Below the pieces are notes generated by a model that was given only the letters and a program-made list of their open reading frames with translations, did no database searches and was not told the DNA's origin. A stretch of DNA of 38,871 nt, from contig CAIFEG010000019.1 in the NCBI GenBank assembly GCA_903789415.1, positions 1-38,871 on the forward strand, read 5' to 3'. The number at the start of each line of letters is the position of its first letter. Within the stretch, counting starts at the first letter, position 1. The stretch is from an uncultured Eggerthellaceae bacterium (GTDB lineage Bacteria > Actinomycetota > Coriobacteriia > Coriobacteriales > Eggerthellaceae). The translations under genes and the position numbers were made by a program. Positions 1-8,299 of this stretch are shown here, piece by piece.

Positions 1-1
1 G

Positions 2-54
2 GTGCAAGAATGCGAAAATCCTCTTAGCTGTCTATTTGGCTTTGGGAATCAACC
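2..54. repeat. left arm of 53-bp terminal inverted repeat
   Basis: Bases 2-54 are the exact reverse complement of 38819-38871; the match stops at base 55. It lies just upstream of lepA and, at the other end, just upstream of the TMEM175-like gene. It holds no gene. It may be a short genomic repeat at which an assembly contig ended, or a duplicated upstream segment; the sequence alone cannot tell. Confidence 0.9.
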
Positions 55-74
55 TATTTTATTCCTGCATACGG

Positions 75-80
75 TATAGT
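75..80 (+). promoter_or_regulatory. -10 box of lepA, apparently leaderless
   Basis: TATAGT is followed by six bases (CAAAGC) and then the lepA ATG at 87. A -10 box at this distance puts the transcription start on or next to the A of the start codon, and no Shine-Dalgarno sequence is visible before the ATG. Leaderless mRNAs of this layout are common in actinobacteria. No good -35 hexamer is seen. Confidence 0.5.
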
Positions 81-86
81 CAAAGC

Positions 87-1904
87 ATGACATACGATCC
101 AAATCACATTAGAAATTTCAGCATTATTGCCCACATAGACCATGGGAAATCCACCATTTCTGATCGAATCTTAGAAATGACGCATACCGTGGCCGAACGT
201 GACATGAAGGCACAGATTTTAGACTCGATGCCCATCGAGCGCGAGCGCGGCATTACCATTAAAAGTCAAGCGGTACGTTGTGACTACACATCGCTTGACG
301 GTGAAACGTTTCAGCTCAACCTCATTGACACCCCTGGTCATGTTGACTTTACCTATGAAGTATCCCGCAGCTTAGCAGCGTGCGAAGGTGCTGTTTTGGT
401 TGTTGACGCAACGCAGGGCGTGGAAGCGCAGACGGTAGCCAACGCCATGCTTGCAATGAATGCGGGGCTTGAAATTGTTCCTTGCATCAACAAAATCGAT
501 CTTCCTTCCGCAGATCCCGAACGGGTTAAGGGCGAAATTGAAGACATGTTGGCCATCCCTGCCGATGATGCGGTGCTCTGTAGCGGAAAAACCGGTGAGG
601 GCATTCGCGATTTGCTCGAGCATGTCGTCTACGATATTCCTGCGCCCAAAGGTGACGTCAATGCACCGCTTCGTGCGCTCATTTTTGATTCGTACTTTGA
701 CCCATATCGCGGCGTGGTGGCATTGGTGCGCGTCAAAGATGGGGTGCTCCATAAAGGCGAACGCATCAAAATGATGGCGAAAGGCGATACGGCGCTGGTA
801 GAAGAGGTGGGTGTTCGTCGTCCCAAAGAACAGCCATGCGATCAGCTTTCTGCCGGCGAAGTTGGGTATTTTGTCACTGGGCTGAAGGATCCGCTCGATG
901 TGAAAGTCGGCGATACGGTGACGACGGTGGAACGCGGTGCCACCGAAGAGCTCCCCGGATATCGCGAACCGCAACCGATGGTGTTTACGGGGCTGTTTCC
1001 CATTCAAACTGATCAGTATCCTGAACTTCGCGATGCGCTCGAAAAGCTTGCATTAAATGATCCCGCGCTTACCTATGAACCGGAAACCTCGCGTGCACTG
1101 GGATTTGGTTTCCGCGTCGGTTTTCTGGGGCTTCTGCATATGGAAGTGGTGAAGGAACGCCTTGAGCGCGAATTCAATCTTGACCTGCTGGCAACCGCGC
1201 CAAGCGTGGAATATCACGTCTATAAGACCGATGGCACCATGGTAAGTCTTCATTCGCCGCAAGATATGCCTGATCCAGGTTCGATTGATCACATCGAAGA
1301 GCCATTTTTGAAGGCGAAAGTGCTCATTCCGCCCGATTATGTGGGTGCTGTAATGGATTTGACGCATGCCCATCGTGGCACCTTCATAACTATGGTGTAT
1401 CTTTCTCCAACGATGGTCGAGATGGACTGGAGCTTACCGCTTTCAGAACTCATCATGGATTACTTCGACAAGCTGAAAAGCTGCACCAAAGGCTATGCCA
1501 GCTTGGACTATGAATTCGATGAGTACAAGACCAGCAAATTGGTGAAACTTGATATTTTGCTTGCCGGAAAACCGGTTGACGCACTTTCGTTTATCGTGCC
1601 GCAAGAAAAAGCGTACGAACAGGGAAAAAAGCTGTGCTTGAAGCTGAAGAAGATCATCCCTCGTCAGCTTTTTGAGGTTCCGATTCAAGCGGCGGTGGGA
1701 AGTCGCATTCTGGCGCGCCAGACGGTACGTGCAAAACGCAAGGACGTTCTTGCAAAGTGCTACGGCGGAGATATCAGCCGCAAGCGCAAGCTGCTGGAAA
1801 AGCAAAAAGAAGGTAAGAAGCGCATGAAGGCAATCGGCAATGTTGAAGTGCCTCAGGAAGCGTTCATGGCGATTTTGAAAGTAGACGAGGACGACGAGCA
1901 ATGA
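87..1904 (+). CDS. lepA: elongation factor 4 (LepA), ribosomal back-translocase GTPase
   Basis: The 605-residue product is a translational GTPase that acts on the 70S ribosome, where LepA is reported to aid translocation correction and ribosome biogenesis. The G1 loop AHIDHGKST lies at about residues 15-23, with a DTPGHVDF G3 motif and [10 protein letters not shown] (G4) following. The C-terminal part carries the LepA-specific domain (GRILAR-type region and [16 protein letters not shown]). Length is normal for the family. I chose the ATG at 87, because the protein then begins at the usual point before the GTPase domain; a TTG at 36 would add 17 unrelated residues and lies inside the terminal repeat. 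The next gene overlaps the stop codon (ATGA), so the two are probably co-transcribed. Confidence 0.97.
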   Translation: MTYDPNHIRNFSIIAHIDHGKSTISDRILEMTHTVAERDMKAQILDSMPIERERGITIKSQAVRCDYTSLDGETFQLNLIDTPGHVDFTYEVSRSLAACEGAVLVVDATQGVEAQTVANAMLAMNAGLEIVPCINKIDLPSADPERVKGEIEDMLAIPADDAVLCSGKTGEGIRDLLEHVVYDIPAPKGDVNAPLRALIFDSYFDPYRGVVALVRVKDGVLHKGERIKMMAKGDTALVEEVGVRRPKEQPCDQLSAGEVGYFVTGLKDPLDVKVGDTVTTVERGATEELPGYREPQPMVFTGLFPIQTDQYPELRDALEKLALNDPALTYEPETSRALGFGFRVGFLGLLHMEVVKERLEREFNLDLLATAPSVEYHVYKTDGTMVSLHSPQDMPDPGSIDHIEEPFLKAKVLIPPDYVGAVMDLTHAHRGTFITMVYLSPTMVEMDWSLPLSELIMDYFDKLKSCTKGYASLDYEFDEYKTSKLVKLDILLAGKPVDALSFIVPQEKAYEQGKKLCLKLKKIIPRQLFEVPIQAAVGSRILARQTVRAKRKDVLAKCYGGDISRKRKLLEKQKEGKKRMKAIGNVEVPQEAFMAILKVDEDDEQ

Positions 1905-2095
1905 GTCGTAAGAAGCAAGAATACGACTGGATAAACGACCCGTTTGATGATAAAAAACAAGATCCTATTTCAAAAGGAATGTCTACGGGATCAAAGGTGG
2001 CGGTAACCATTGGGCTGATCGTGGCCGTCATCATTATTCTTGTCCTTATTGGCTTTTCCTTTTTCGGCATCATGAATGTTATGACTTCGATATAG
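1901..2095 (+). CDS. small single-span membrane protein of unknown function
   Basis: A 64-residue protein whose ATG overlaps the lepA stop codon by four bases, which implies translational coupling. The first ~30 residues are charged ([17 protein letters not shown]). Residues ~32-58 form one hydrophobic segment ([20 protein letters not shown] and beyond), so it should be a one-span membrane protein with a charged cytoplasmic N-terminus. I recognise no family. Tight coupling to lepA supports a real gene; the function is unknown. Confidence 0.7.
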   Translation: MSRKKQEYDWINDPFDDKKQDPISKGMSTGSKVAVTIGLIVAVIIILVLIGFSFFGIMNVMTSI

Positions 2096-2182
2096 ATGAC
2101 CCACCATGTACTGATCGCAACGACCGCGTTTTCAGTGCTGCTGTTGCCATTGCGCGGTGCATAAAACTGCGCTTTCAGTACT

Positions 2183-2208
2183 ATGGCGCAAAAATGTTCC
2201 TGCGCCAT
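2183..2208 (+). other. hairpin between lepA operon and dusB
   Basis: ATGGCGCA (2183-2190) and TGCGCCAT (2201-2208) form a perfect 8-bp stem with a 10-base loop. No T-run follows, so it is not a standard intrinsic terminator. It sits about 45 nt before the dusB start and may be a transcript-processing or leader structure. Confidence 0.45.
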
Positions 2209-2253
2209 CCATTCTCTTACCGTGCATTTTCCTACGTTGACACGAGGTATGAA

Positions 2254-3243
2254 ATGAAACCCTCTGCATATAGGCAGTTTCTCCAAACACATAACGTCAT
2301 CCTTGCACCTATGGCCGGTGTGGGCGATGTCGTGTTTCGTCGCATATGCGAGGCGCATGGGGCGACGTATGCATTTGGCGAGATGATAAGCGCAAAAGGG
2401 CTTGCCTATAACAGCCAAAAAACCCAGGAACTTCTGCGCGTCGCTCCCGGTGAGGCGCTTGTTGGTGCTCAACTTTTTGGCCATGAGCCAGAAGAAATGG
2501 CTCGTGAAGCGTATTGGGTGCAAGAGCATATGGGAGCGCACCTGGGCGAAATCAATATCAACATGGGATGCCCGGTGCACAAGGTCGTAAAAAAAGGTGA
2601 CGGTGCCGCCATGATGAAGACACCCGACGTCGCGGCGGATGTGGTTTCTGCGATTGTGGATGCGGTGGATGTTCCCGTGACGGTGAAGATGCGGCGCGGG
2701 TATTTCACTGATCAAGAGACGGCGCCCGATCTTGCGAAGCGCCTTGAGGCTGCCGGGGCTTGCGCAATTACGATTCACGGCAGATATGCAACACAGCTGT
2801 ATCGGGGAAGTGCTGACTGGGGATGCATCGCGCGCGTGAAAGCGGCGGTCGATATCCCTGTGATCGGCAATGGCGATATTGTCGATGCGGCGTCAGCGAA
2901 AGAAATGGTTGCGCAGACCGGATGTGACGCCGTGATGATTGCACGTGGCGCTGAAGGAAATCCGTGGATCTTCGAGCAGGTCGCTGCCGCGCTTTCCGGC
3001 AGGCCCATTCCTGCAAAGCCGACGGCAAAAGAGCGCATCGCTTGTGCGCGCGAACATGCGCGCATGTTGGACGCCGACCCCGTGTTGCCGCTCTCTCGTA
3101 TGCGAAAGCAGGCGTCTTGGTACGTGCGCGGGCTCCCGGGTGCGGCTGCAGCGCGCGGAAAGTTCAATCAGTGTTCAAGCGTTGCCGATTACAATAAAGT
3201 TTTTGATGAGCTCATGCATTATGTTGATGAGGAGAGTGTATGA
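2254..3243 (+). CDS. dusB: tRNA-dihydrouridine synthase (DusB/NifR3 family)
   Basis: A 329-residue FMN- and NADPH-dependent enzyme that reduces uridines in the tRNA D-loop. The TIM-barrel opens with LAPMAGVGDVVFRR, the catalytic cysteine lies in NINMGCPVHKVVKKGDGAA, and the phosphate-binding region reads ARGAEGNPWIF. The ATG at 2254 is preferred over an upstream ATG at 2194 because GAGG (2244-2247) stands 6 bases before it and the family begins there. The final codons overlap hemW by four bases (ATGA). The exact Dus subfamily is inferred from the motifs; DusB is most likely. Confidence 0.92.
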   Translation: MKPSAYRQFLQTHNVILAPMAGVGDVVFRRICEAHGATYAFGEMISAKGLAYNSQKTQELLRVAPGEALVGAQLFGHEPEEMAREAYWVQEHMGAHLGEININMGCPVHKVVKKGDGAAMMKTPDVAADVVSAIVDAVDVPVTVKMRRGYFTDQETAPDLAKRLEAAGACAITIHGRYATQLYRGSADWGCIARVKAAVDIPVIGNGDIVDAASAKEMVAQTGCDAVMIARGAEGNPWIFEQVAAALSGRPIPAKPTAKERIACAREHARMLDADPVLPLSRMRKQASWYVRGLPGAAAARGKFNQCSSVADYNKVFDELMHYVDEESV

Positions 3244-4349
3244 CCTGGGATCCTTATCAGGCGCTGTATATCCATATTCCGTTTTGTAAGAAGCGTTGTC
3301 TGTACTGCGACTTCGATACCGAAGCAATTGCGCAAGACAGCCCTAAGATTGATGACTATTTCGAGAACCTGATCCTGCAGATTCGTCGTGCATCAAAAGC
3401 AGGCGACTTAGCGCATATCAAGACCGTGTTTTTGGGCGGGGGAACGCCAAGTTATGTCGGTGCGCGCCGCTTGAATTCTCTTCTGCAAATCCTGGCTGTT
3501 TCGATGGATTTGGACTCTTGCGAAGTCACCATGGAGGCAAATCCTGATAGCCTCACCGAACCGTTGGTAAAAGATCTGTGGGCCCTTGGCGTGAATCGTC
3601 TTTCCATCGGGGTGCAGAGCTTCGACGACAATATCCTGCATACCCTTGGACGCATTCACGATGCTGATACCGCCAAGCGTGCCATCGACATCGCGCATAC
3701 CCGCTTTGAAAATGTGAGTGTGGACATGATGTGCGGTATTCCCGGCCAGACCGGAGAAGCGTTCTGCGATGGGCTCGCCGAAGCAGTGCGTCAGGGCGTC
3801 ACTCACGTAAGCGTCTATCCACTTACGATCGAAGAGGGGACGCCTTTGGCAAAGATGTGCGATGAAGGCAAATTTCCGCAGATCAATCAGGATACGCAAG
3901 CGATGTTTATGCAGATGGCGGCCTCTGCGCTTGAACCGCTGGGGCTGAAGCGCTACGAGGTGGCAAGTTATGCGAAGCCTGGCTTTCAGTGCGAACACAA
4001 CAAGGCATACTGGACGGGCAAGCCATATCTCGGTATTGGAAGATCTGCGGTCACAATGAAACAGGATGAATCGCATCGTGTGCGCATTCGTGATGGGGAA
4101 GTAGAGGACGAATTAAATCGGCGCCAGATGGCTGCAGAAGATGCGATGCTTGCTATGCGTATGACACAGGGGCTTTCCGACGATCAAGTTCGCGAGCTGT
4201 CGCTTCTCCTTCCGAAACTTTTGTTGACTCTCGATGATTTGATGCACAAACATCTGCTGAAGCACGAAAATGGGCGTTGGATGCCTACCCTTGGTGGCTG
4301 GCTCTGTGGAAATGATTTGTACGAGCCACTCTATGAATTGGCTCCATAG
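3240..4349 (+). CDS. hemW: radical-SAM heme chaperone HemW (coproporphyrinogen oxidase-like)
   Basis: A 369-residue radical-SAM protein. HIPFCKKRCLYCDF contains the CxxxCxxC cluster ligands, followed by FLGGGTPSYV and the SIGVQSFDD motif. The HN..YW signature (EHNKAYW) typical of HemW rather than true coproporphyrinogen dehydrogenase HemN is present near residue 255. HemW proteins bind heme and pass it to membrane acceptors; cytochrome bd in this window is a conceivable client. The ATG overlaps the dusB stop codon, so the two genes are coupled. Length matches the family. The functional call depends on the HemW/HemN distinction, which I consider well supported. Confidence 0.9.
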   Translation: MTWDPYQALYIHIPFCKKRCLYCDFDTEAIAQDSPKIDDYFENLILQIRRASKAGDLAHIKTVFLGGGTPSYVGARRLNSLLQILAVSMDLDSCEVTMEANPDSLTEPLVKDLWALGVNRLSIGVQSFDDNILHTLGRIHDADTAKRAIDIAHTRFENVSVDMMCGIPGQTGEAFCDGLAEAVRQGVTHVSVYPLTIEEGTPLAKMCDEGKFPQINQDTQAMFMQMAASALEPLGLKRYEVASYAKPGFQCEHNKAYWTGKPYLGIGRSAVTMKQDESHRVRIRDGEVEDELNRRQMAAEDAMLAMRMTQGLSDDQVRELSLLLPKLLLTLDDLMHKHLLKHENGRWMPTLGGWLCGNDLYEPLYELAP

Positions 4350-4418
4350 ATTGCATTTCCATGGGACATATGATATTCAATAGATAGCAATTAATTTTAT
4401 AACGAATAGAGGATACTT

Positions 4419-4589
4419 ATGAGTGATCAGAATGAAACCCCGTCAATTCCTAATTGCAATGATGGTGCAAATCGCGGTCACAGCGTGAAAGATAATCCAG
4501 AAGAGTTTATGAAATGGTTAAGCTCTTTTGCTGATGCTGCTGCCGATTTTGATCCAGACGAGGATGAAAAGAAAGGCAAATTGGACTAA
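4419..4589 (+). CDS. 56-residue acidic hypothetical protein
   Basis: Too short for a usual ORF cutoff. The ATG at 4419 has GAGG (4409-4412) six bases upstream. The protein begins MSDQNETPSIPNC, has a central DNPEEFMKWLSSFADAAADF segment and ends in an acidic, lysine-containing tail (DPDEDEKKGKLD). The central part could be a short helix; there is no membrane span or signal peptide. It stands alone between hemW and a terminator at 4658. The function is unknown, and the call rests on the ribosome-binding site, the codon pattern and the terminator. Confidence 0.6.
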   Translation: MSDQNETPSIPNCNDGANRGHSVKDNPEEFMKWLSSFADAAADFDPDEDEKKGKLD

Positions 4590-4657
4590 CGATTCATCGT
4601 GTCATCCAAGTTTTTTGGGTATATCAAAATAGAAAAAATTTTATAAAACTATAGATT

Positions 4658-4696
4658 CAGGACACAGCGTTTTTCGTTCGTGTCCTGTTTTTTATT
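4658..4696 (+). terminator. intrinsic terminator after the 56-aa gene
   Basis: CAGGACAC (4658-4665) pairs with GTGTCCTG (4680-4687), giving an 8-bp stem, followed by TTTTTTATT. It ends the dusB-hemW-small-gene unit before the heat-shock operon. Confidence 0.85.
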
Positions 4697-4716
4697 GCTC
4701 CGCAAATGCATAGCAT

Positions 4717-4806
4717 GCACAACGCATGACGACATATGCAACCAGAAATGCGAAGCGGAACGCAAGGCACGAGAGAAATAACGCACAACGCATGACGACA
4801 TACGCA
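4717..4806. repeat. pair of 24-nt direct repeats, period 66
   Basis: The segment 4717-4740 recurs at 4783-4806 with 23 of 24 bases identical (unit begins GCACAACGCATGACGACATA). The spacer is 42 bases. The pair lies just upstream of the CIRCE/promoter region of hrcA and could bind a regulator or be a remnant of a duplicated segment. Confidence 0.8.
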
Positions 4807-4857
4807 TGCAGGAATGATATGGAGAAATGTGATGCTGGTTGACGCATCGGTGTCTTT

Positions 4858-4884
4858 TTAGCACTCGAGCCTTGTGTCCGCTAA
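4858..4884 (+). promoter_or_regulatory. degenerate CIRCE operator (HrcA-binding site)
   Basis: TTAGCACTC (4858-4866), nine bases, then GTCCGCTAA (4876-4884). The CIRCE consensus is TTAGCACTC-N9-GAGTGCTAA: the left arm is perfect and the right arm matches at 6 of 9. A -10-like TAAAAT (4882-4887) overlaps the right arm. It is the only such element seen and lies upstream of hrcA itself, which fits autorepression by HrcA. Confidence 0.75.
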
Positions 4885-5066
4885 AATAGCCTCAGATTTT
4901 CTATATGCACCTGCGAAGGTAATGTCGTTGCTGATTGTTATATTTCATGACGCGCGTTGCAGATGTCATGACGGTCCATGCGATCGCCGCTGCTCAATGC
5001 AGGTATAGAAGATCCCCATATGATGAATCTACAATGTGAACTCATATTTTGGATGGGGGGATAGAA

Positions 5067-6083
5067 ATGCTTTCTGATAGACGTCAACGCGTTTTAGCAG
5101 CGCTTATTCATGAATACGTTTTGCATGCAATCCCCGTCGGATCGCGTACGCTGGTTGATAACTACAATTTGGGTGTCAGTCCTGCAACCGTGCGCAATGA
5201 GCTTTCGGTTCTCGAATCATCAGGATATTTGTCGCAACCGCATACCTCTGCGGGACGTGTCCCAACCGATCATGGCTATCGAGCATTTGTTGACGATATT
5301 TTGCAATCTGAACTTGCTGATGATAGCGAGCCCGATGAAAATATGAAAAAAGCGGTCAAGGAACTTCGCCAAAGTGCAAACGAACTTGATTCCCTGATGG
5401 AAGAAACAACCTCGGCACTTGCGCGACTAACCGATTGTCTTTCGATCGTGCTTCCGCCTTCTGCAGTTTCCCTTCACTTACGCCAAGTTTCTCTTATTTC
5501 TATGTCGGATACTTCTGCGCTTGTGGTGGTTGTCACCGAAGACGGACATGTATTCAACCGCAGTGTTGAATTCCACAAACGTATTTCTCCTGATAAACTT
5601 GCTGAAGCGCAGAACTTGCTCAACCGCACCCTTTCAGGAAAATGCTTTAGCGAAATTCGCGATCAGCTTGATTCTTCTGATACGGTAGCCGCTCTTTCAT
5701 CTCCACTTATGCAGATGCTCATAAATGTGGTGTTTGATTGTTTACAAACGGGAGAAAAGTCACGTGCACATCATTTGGGGCTTTCCACGTTGGTTAAGCA
5801 GCCAGAATTTCAACAATCTCGTGCACTTATGCCGGTGTTGAAGGTTTTGGAAGATGATACGGTCATGCTTGAACTGATGCGGGAAACCGATGATAATTCC
5901 ACTACCGTTCGCATTGGACATGAAAATGACAACGAATCACTTGAGGGTGTTTCGGTTGTGGCAAGTCGCTATAAAAATGGTGGATCTGACGGAATTGTTG
6001 CAGTGATTGGTCCCACTCGTATGGATTATGAGCAAGTTATTAAAGCGGTGCGGACAGCAAAGCAAGCTTTGCAAGATGACTGA
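5067..6083 (+). CDS. hrcA: heat-inducible transcription repressor HrcA
   Basis: A 338-residue repressor of heat-shock genes that binds CIRCE operators and is stabilised by GroEL. The N-terminal winged helix is clear (MLSDRRQRVLAAL, VGSRTLVDNY, VSPATVRNELSVLE, HTSAGRVPTDHGYRAFV), followed by the HrcA C-terminal ligand/dimer domain. I place the start at the ATG at 5067, which has a G-rich ribosome-binding site (GGGGGGATAGAA) just upstream; a TTG at 5049 is less likely. A degenerate CIRCE lies about 180 nt upstream. dnaJ follows after 48 nt, but grpE and dnaK are not here, unlike the usual hrcA-grpE-dnaK-dnaJ order. Confidence 0.96.
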   Translation: MLSDRRQRVLAALIHEYVLHAIPVGSRTLVDNYNLGVSPATVRNELSVLESSGYLSQPHTSAGRVPTDHGYRAFVDDILQSELADDSEPDENMKKAVKELRQSANELDSLMEETTSALARLTDCLSIVLPPSAVSLHLRQVSLISMSDTSALVVVVTEDGHVFNRSVEFHKRISPDKLAEAQNLLNRTLSGKCFSEIRDQLDSSDTVAALSSPLMQMLINVVFDCLQTGEKSRAHHLGLSTLVKQPEFQQSRALMPVLKVLEDDTVMLELMRETDDNSTTVRIGHENDNESLEGVSVVASRYKNGGSDGIVAVIGPTRMDYEQVIKAVRTAKQALQDD

Positions 6084-6131
6084 TACCACGAATAACGTTG
6101 TTTGTATGTTTTAGAAAGGTATAACAAACCA

Positions 6132-7253
6132 ATGGCGTCAAAAGACCTCTATGAAATCCTGGGCGTTGATCGCTCTGCAGATGAAGAGGAAATAAAGCGT
6201 GCATTTCGTAAGAAAGCACGTGTGCTCCATCCTGATGTGAATAAAGCACCCGATGCTGAGGATCGCTTTAAAGAGCTCAATGAAGCATACGATGTGCTCA
6301 GCGATCCGAAAAAACGCACTCAGTATGATCGCTTTGGACAGGTTGGCGACGATTTCGGTAGTCAACCATATGTCGATTTTTCCGATATCTTCGGTGGCGG
6401 TTTTTCAGATATTTTCTCGAGCTTCTTCAATCAAGGTGCTGGTGTTGGTCGAACGGTGCAGCGCGATGGGCGTGACATGGGCGTGGGTCTGCGACTCACG
6501 CTTGAAGAAGTGGCTCAAGGTGCGAAGAAGGAAATTGCCTACGATCGTTTAGCGCCGTGTCCCGACTGTAAAGGGACGGGCTTAGGTCCAAATGGTAAAG
6601 AAATCAATTGCCCTGATTGCCATGGTACGGGTCGGAAAGTTACTGTCCAACATACGTTTTTGGGTGATATGCAGACGTCAACGACGTGCCCTCGCTGTGG
6701 TGGTTCTGGACATATTATCGAAAATGCATGCACCGAATGCCAAGGTCAAGGTCGTGTTCCCGATCGTCAGCGCATTACTGTTGAGGTTCCTGCAGGAATT
6801 CAGGATGGACAGCAGCTTCGTCTTTCTGGCTATGGTGAAGCAGGCATTCGCGGAGCACGTTCGGGCGATCTTATCGTCACCTGCCGCGTGAAACCACATG
6901 AATATTTTCATCGTGATGGTGATGATTTGCATGTTGTGGTCAGCGTTTCTGTTGTCCAGGCATGTCTTGGCACCGAAGTGTCGGTCAAGGGAATTCTGCC
7001 TGACGAAAATGTGAAGGTGCGCATTCCTGAAGGTTGCCAAAATGACCAGGTCATTCGCACCAAGGGATACGGTATGCCCCGACTGCGGGATAAGAAGCAG
7101 CGTGGCTCCCTGTTTACCCATATTCACGTGGTTGTTCCGAAGAAGCTTACGAAACGCGAGCGTGATTTGCTGAAGAAATTAGCAGACGAGATGGGTGAAG
7201 ATGTGAGTCCGGAACGCACCCCGCTCGAGAAAATTCGCGATGCATTTAACTAA
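6132..7253 (+). CDS. dnaJ: molecular chaperone DnaJ (Hsp40)
   Basis: A 373-residue type I Hsp40 that stimulates DnaK ATPase activity and delivers unfolded clients. The J-domain has the HPD motif in LHPDVNK; a short G/F region holds repeated DIF motifs. Four CxxCxGxG zinc motifs follow ([32 protein letters not shown]) and then the C-terminal substrate domains. The start at 6132 ([12 protein letters not shown]) is set by homology. An AAAGG lies ~12 bases upstream, a long spacing. An alternative TTG at 6102 would add ten atypical residues. The 3' end is duplicated as a 15-nt tandem repeat. Confidence 0.96.
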   Translation: MASKDLYEILGVDRSADEEEIKRAFRKKARVLHPDVNKAPDAEDRFKELNEAYDVLSDPKKRTQYDRFGQVGDDFGSQPYVDFSDIFGGGFSDIFSSFFNQGAGVGRTVQRDGRDMGVGLRLTLEEVAQGAKKEIAYDRLAPCPDCKGTGLGPNGKEINCPDCHGTGRKVTVQHTFLGDMQTSTTCPRCGGSGHIIENACTECQGQGRVPDRQRITVEVPAGIQDGQQLRLSGYGEAGIRGARSGDLIVTCRVKPHEYFHRDGDDLHVVVSVSVVQACLGTEVSVKGILPDENVKVRIPEGCQNDQVIRTKGYGMPRLRDKKQRGSLFTHIHVVVPKKLTKRERDLLKKLADEMGEDVSPERTPLEKIRDAFN

Positions 7254-7300
7254 TGTGCATTTAACTAGTGTGCATTTAACTAGTGTGCATTTAACTAGTG
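7241..7300. repeat. four tandem 15-nt repeats spanning the dnaJ stop
   Basis: The unit TGCATTTAACTAGTG occurs at 7241, 7256, 7271 and 7286. The first copy has TAATG instead of TAGTG and contains the last dnaJ codons plus its TAA stop. As 15 is divisible by three, the following three copies each place a TAG in the same frame, giving four in-frame stops in a row. Confidence 0.9.
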
Positions 7301-7391
7301 TGCGTGTCACGAGTAAATAATTAAGAGGCGTTCTTCGTTAGAATTATCGCAATAGTAGGGTAGATAGAACAACAAACCCAAGGGGTAAAGC

Positions 7392-8168
7392 ATGAATCTT
7401 CCTGTAGTGTATGCCGATAAAAAGGTGTTATCCCATGTGTCTTCTGCAGAATTTGATTTAGATACCTCCGATAAAAATTTGCGTGCGATTGGGAAATTGA
7501 AGCTTTCTGTCGGCGATCATATTGCCGTGGTAGATTCATCACACAATTATTTTGAGTGTGAAGTCATACAGCCCGGTAAAAAGCTTCGTTTGCGCATTGC
7601 TCAGCATAAAGACGCTCCCGAAAGAACCTTCAATCTTACGGTTGTGCAGGGAATTTGCGAGCAAGCGGCCATGGATAACATTTTTTATGCGTCAACCGAA
7701 TTTGGCGCGCAGCGTCTTATCCCGCTCACGTGCGAGCGTGGGGTGCAGCTTGATATGCGCAGGGCTGATGAATACACGGCGCACCTCAACGATATTGCCC
7801 GCGACGCGGCAATGCTTTCTGGTCAACCATCAGCGCCTCTTGTTGAAAAGCCCACCAACATGCACGACCTTGCGCTAGGGCTTTCTTCGCGCGATGGCGT
7901 ATTGATCTGCTATGAGCAGGAAACAAAAACGTCTATTTCTGAGGCACTTGATTTGTGTGTGCAGAGTCGTCAGAAGCCAAAACGTGATTTGAATATCGCA
8001 GTTGTTGTTGGCCCTGCAGGAGGATTTGCCCAGCACGAAATCGATCGTTTGCTTTCCAGCAATACGTGCGCGTACACCGTCTCGCTGGGGTCATCAATTT
8101 TACGTGTGGAAACAGCAGGAATTATCGCACCGGCAATTACCGCGTACGAGCTTGGTGGGCTCCATTAA
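7392..8168 (+). CDS. rsmE: 16S rRNA m3U1498 methyltransferase RsmE
   Basis: A 258-residue SPOUT-class methyltransferase that N3-methylates U1498 of 16S rRNA in the assembled 30S subunit. The PUA-like N-terminal region is followed by the SPOUT knot, where the SAM-binding signatures VVVGPAGGF (usually GPEGGF) and LGSSILRVETA are clear. The AAGGGG ribosome-binding site is 6-7 bases before the ATG at 7392. Position after dnaJ and before mtaB matches the Firmicutes/Coriobacteriia order, with prmA missing. Confidence 0.94.
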   Translation: MNLPVVYADKKVLSHVSSAEFDLDTSDKNLRAIGKLKLSVGDHIAVVDSSHNYFECEVIQPGKKLRLRIAQHKDAPERTFNLTVVQGICEQAAMDNIFYASTEFGAQRLIPLTCERGVQLDMRRADEYTAHLNDIARDAAMLSGQPSAPLVEKPTNMHDLALGLSSRDGVLICYEQETKTSISEALDLCVQSRQKPKRDLNIAVVVGPAGGFAQHEIDRLLSSNTCAYTVSLGSSILRVETAGIIAPAITAYELGGLH

Positions 8169-8192
8169 AATGGGTTGGAAATGGATTGAGCC

Positions 8193-8269
8193 ATATAAGC
8201 CTGTATGTCTATGCGCCAACTTCATTCACGCTGCCGTCATATAAGCGTATAAGCTGGCATTATATAAGC
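8193..8269. repeat. cluster of ATATAAGC octamers between rsmE and mtaB
   Basis: ATATAAGC occurs at 8193, 8239 and 8262, and the variant GTATAAGC at 8247, all in the 131-nt spacer. The copies face the same way. No hairpin or promoter explains them. Confidence 0.65.
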
Positions 8270-8299
8270 TGACTTCTTTTTTATGTTTTAAGGTTGCCT

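Larger units (their letters stand above)
4590..5066. other. 477-nt intergenic region before hrcA
   Basis: No gene is seen here. It contains a terminator (4658-4696), a pair of 24-nt direct repeats (4717-4740 and 4783-4806), a degenerate CIRCE operator (4858-4884) and a ~180-nt untranslated stretch before hrcA. A minus-strand ORF at 4649-4864 crosses the terminator and both repeats and is not credible. Confidence 0.7.

Noticed and set aside
1864-2778. Long minus-strand frame of 304 codons over lepA-dusB
   Set aside because: It lies antisense to three well-supported genes, its translation is Arg/His-rich with no known motif, and no ribosome-binding site precedes it.
4649-4864. Minus-strand 71-codon frame before hrcA
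   Set aside because: It crosses a terminator, both 24-nt repeats and half of the CIRCE element; its internal repetition only reflects the DNA repeat.
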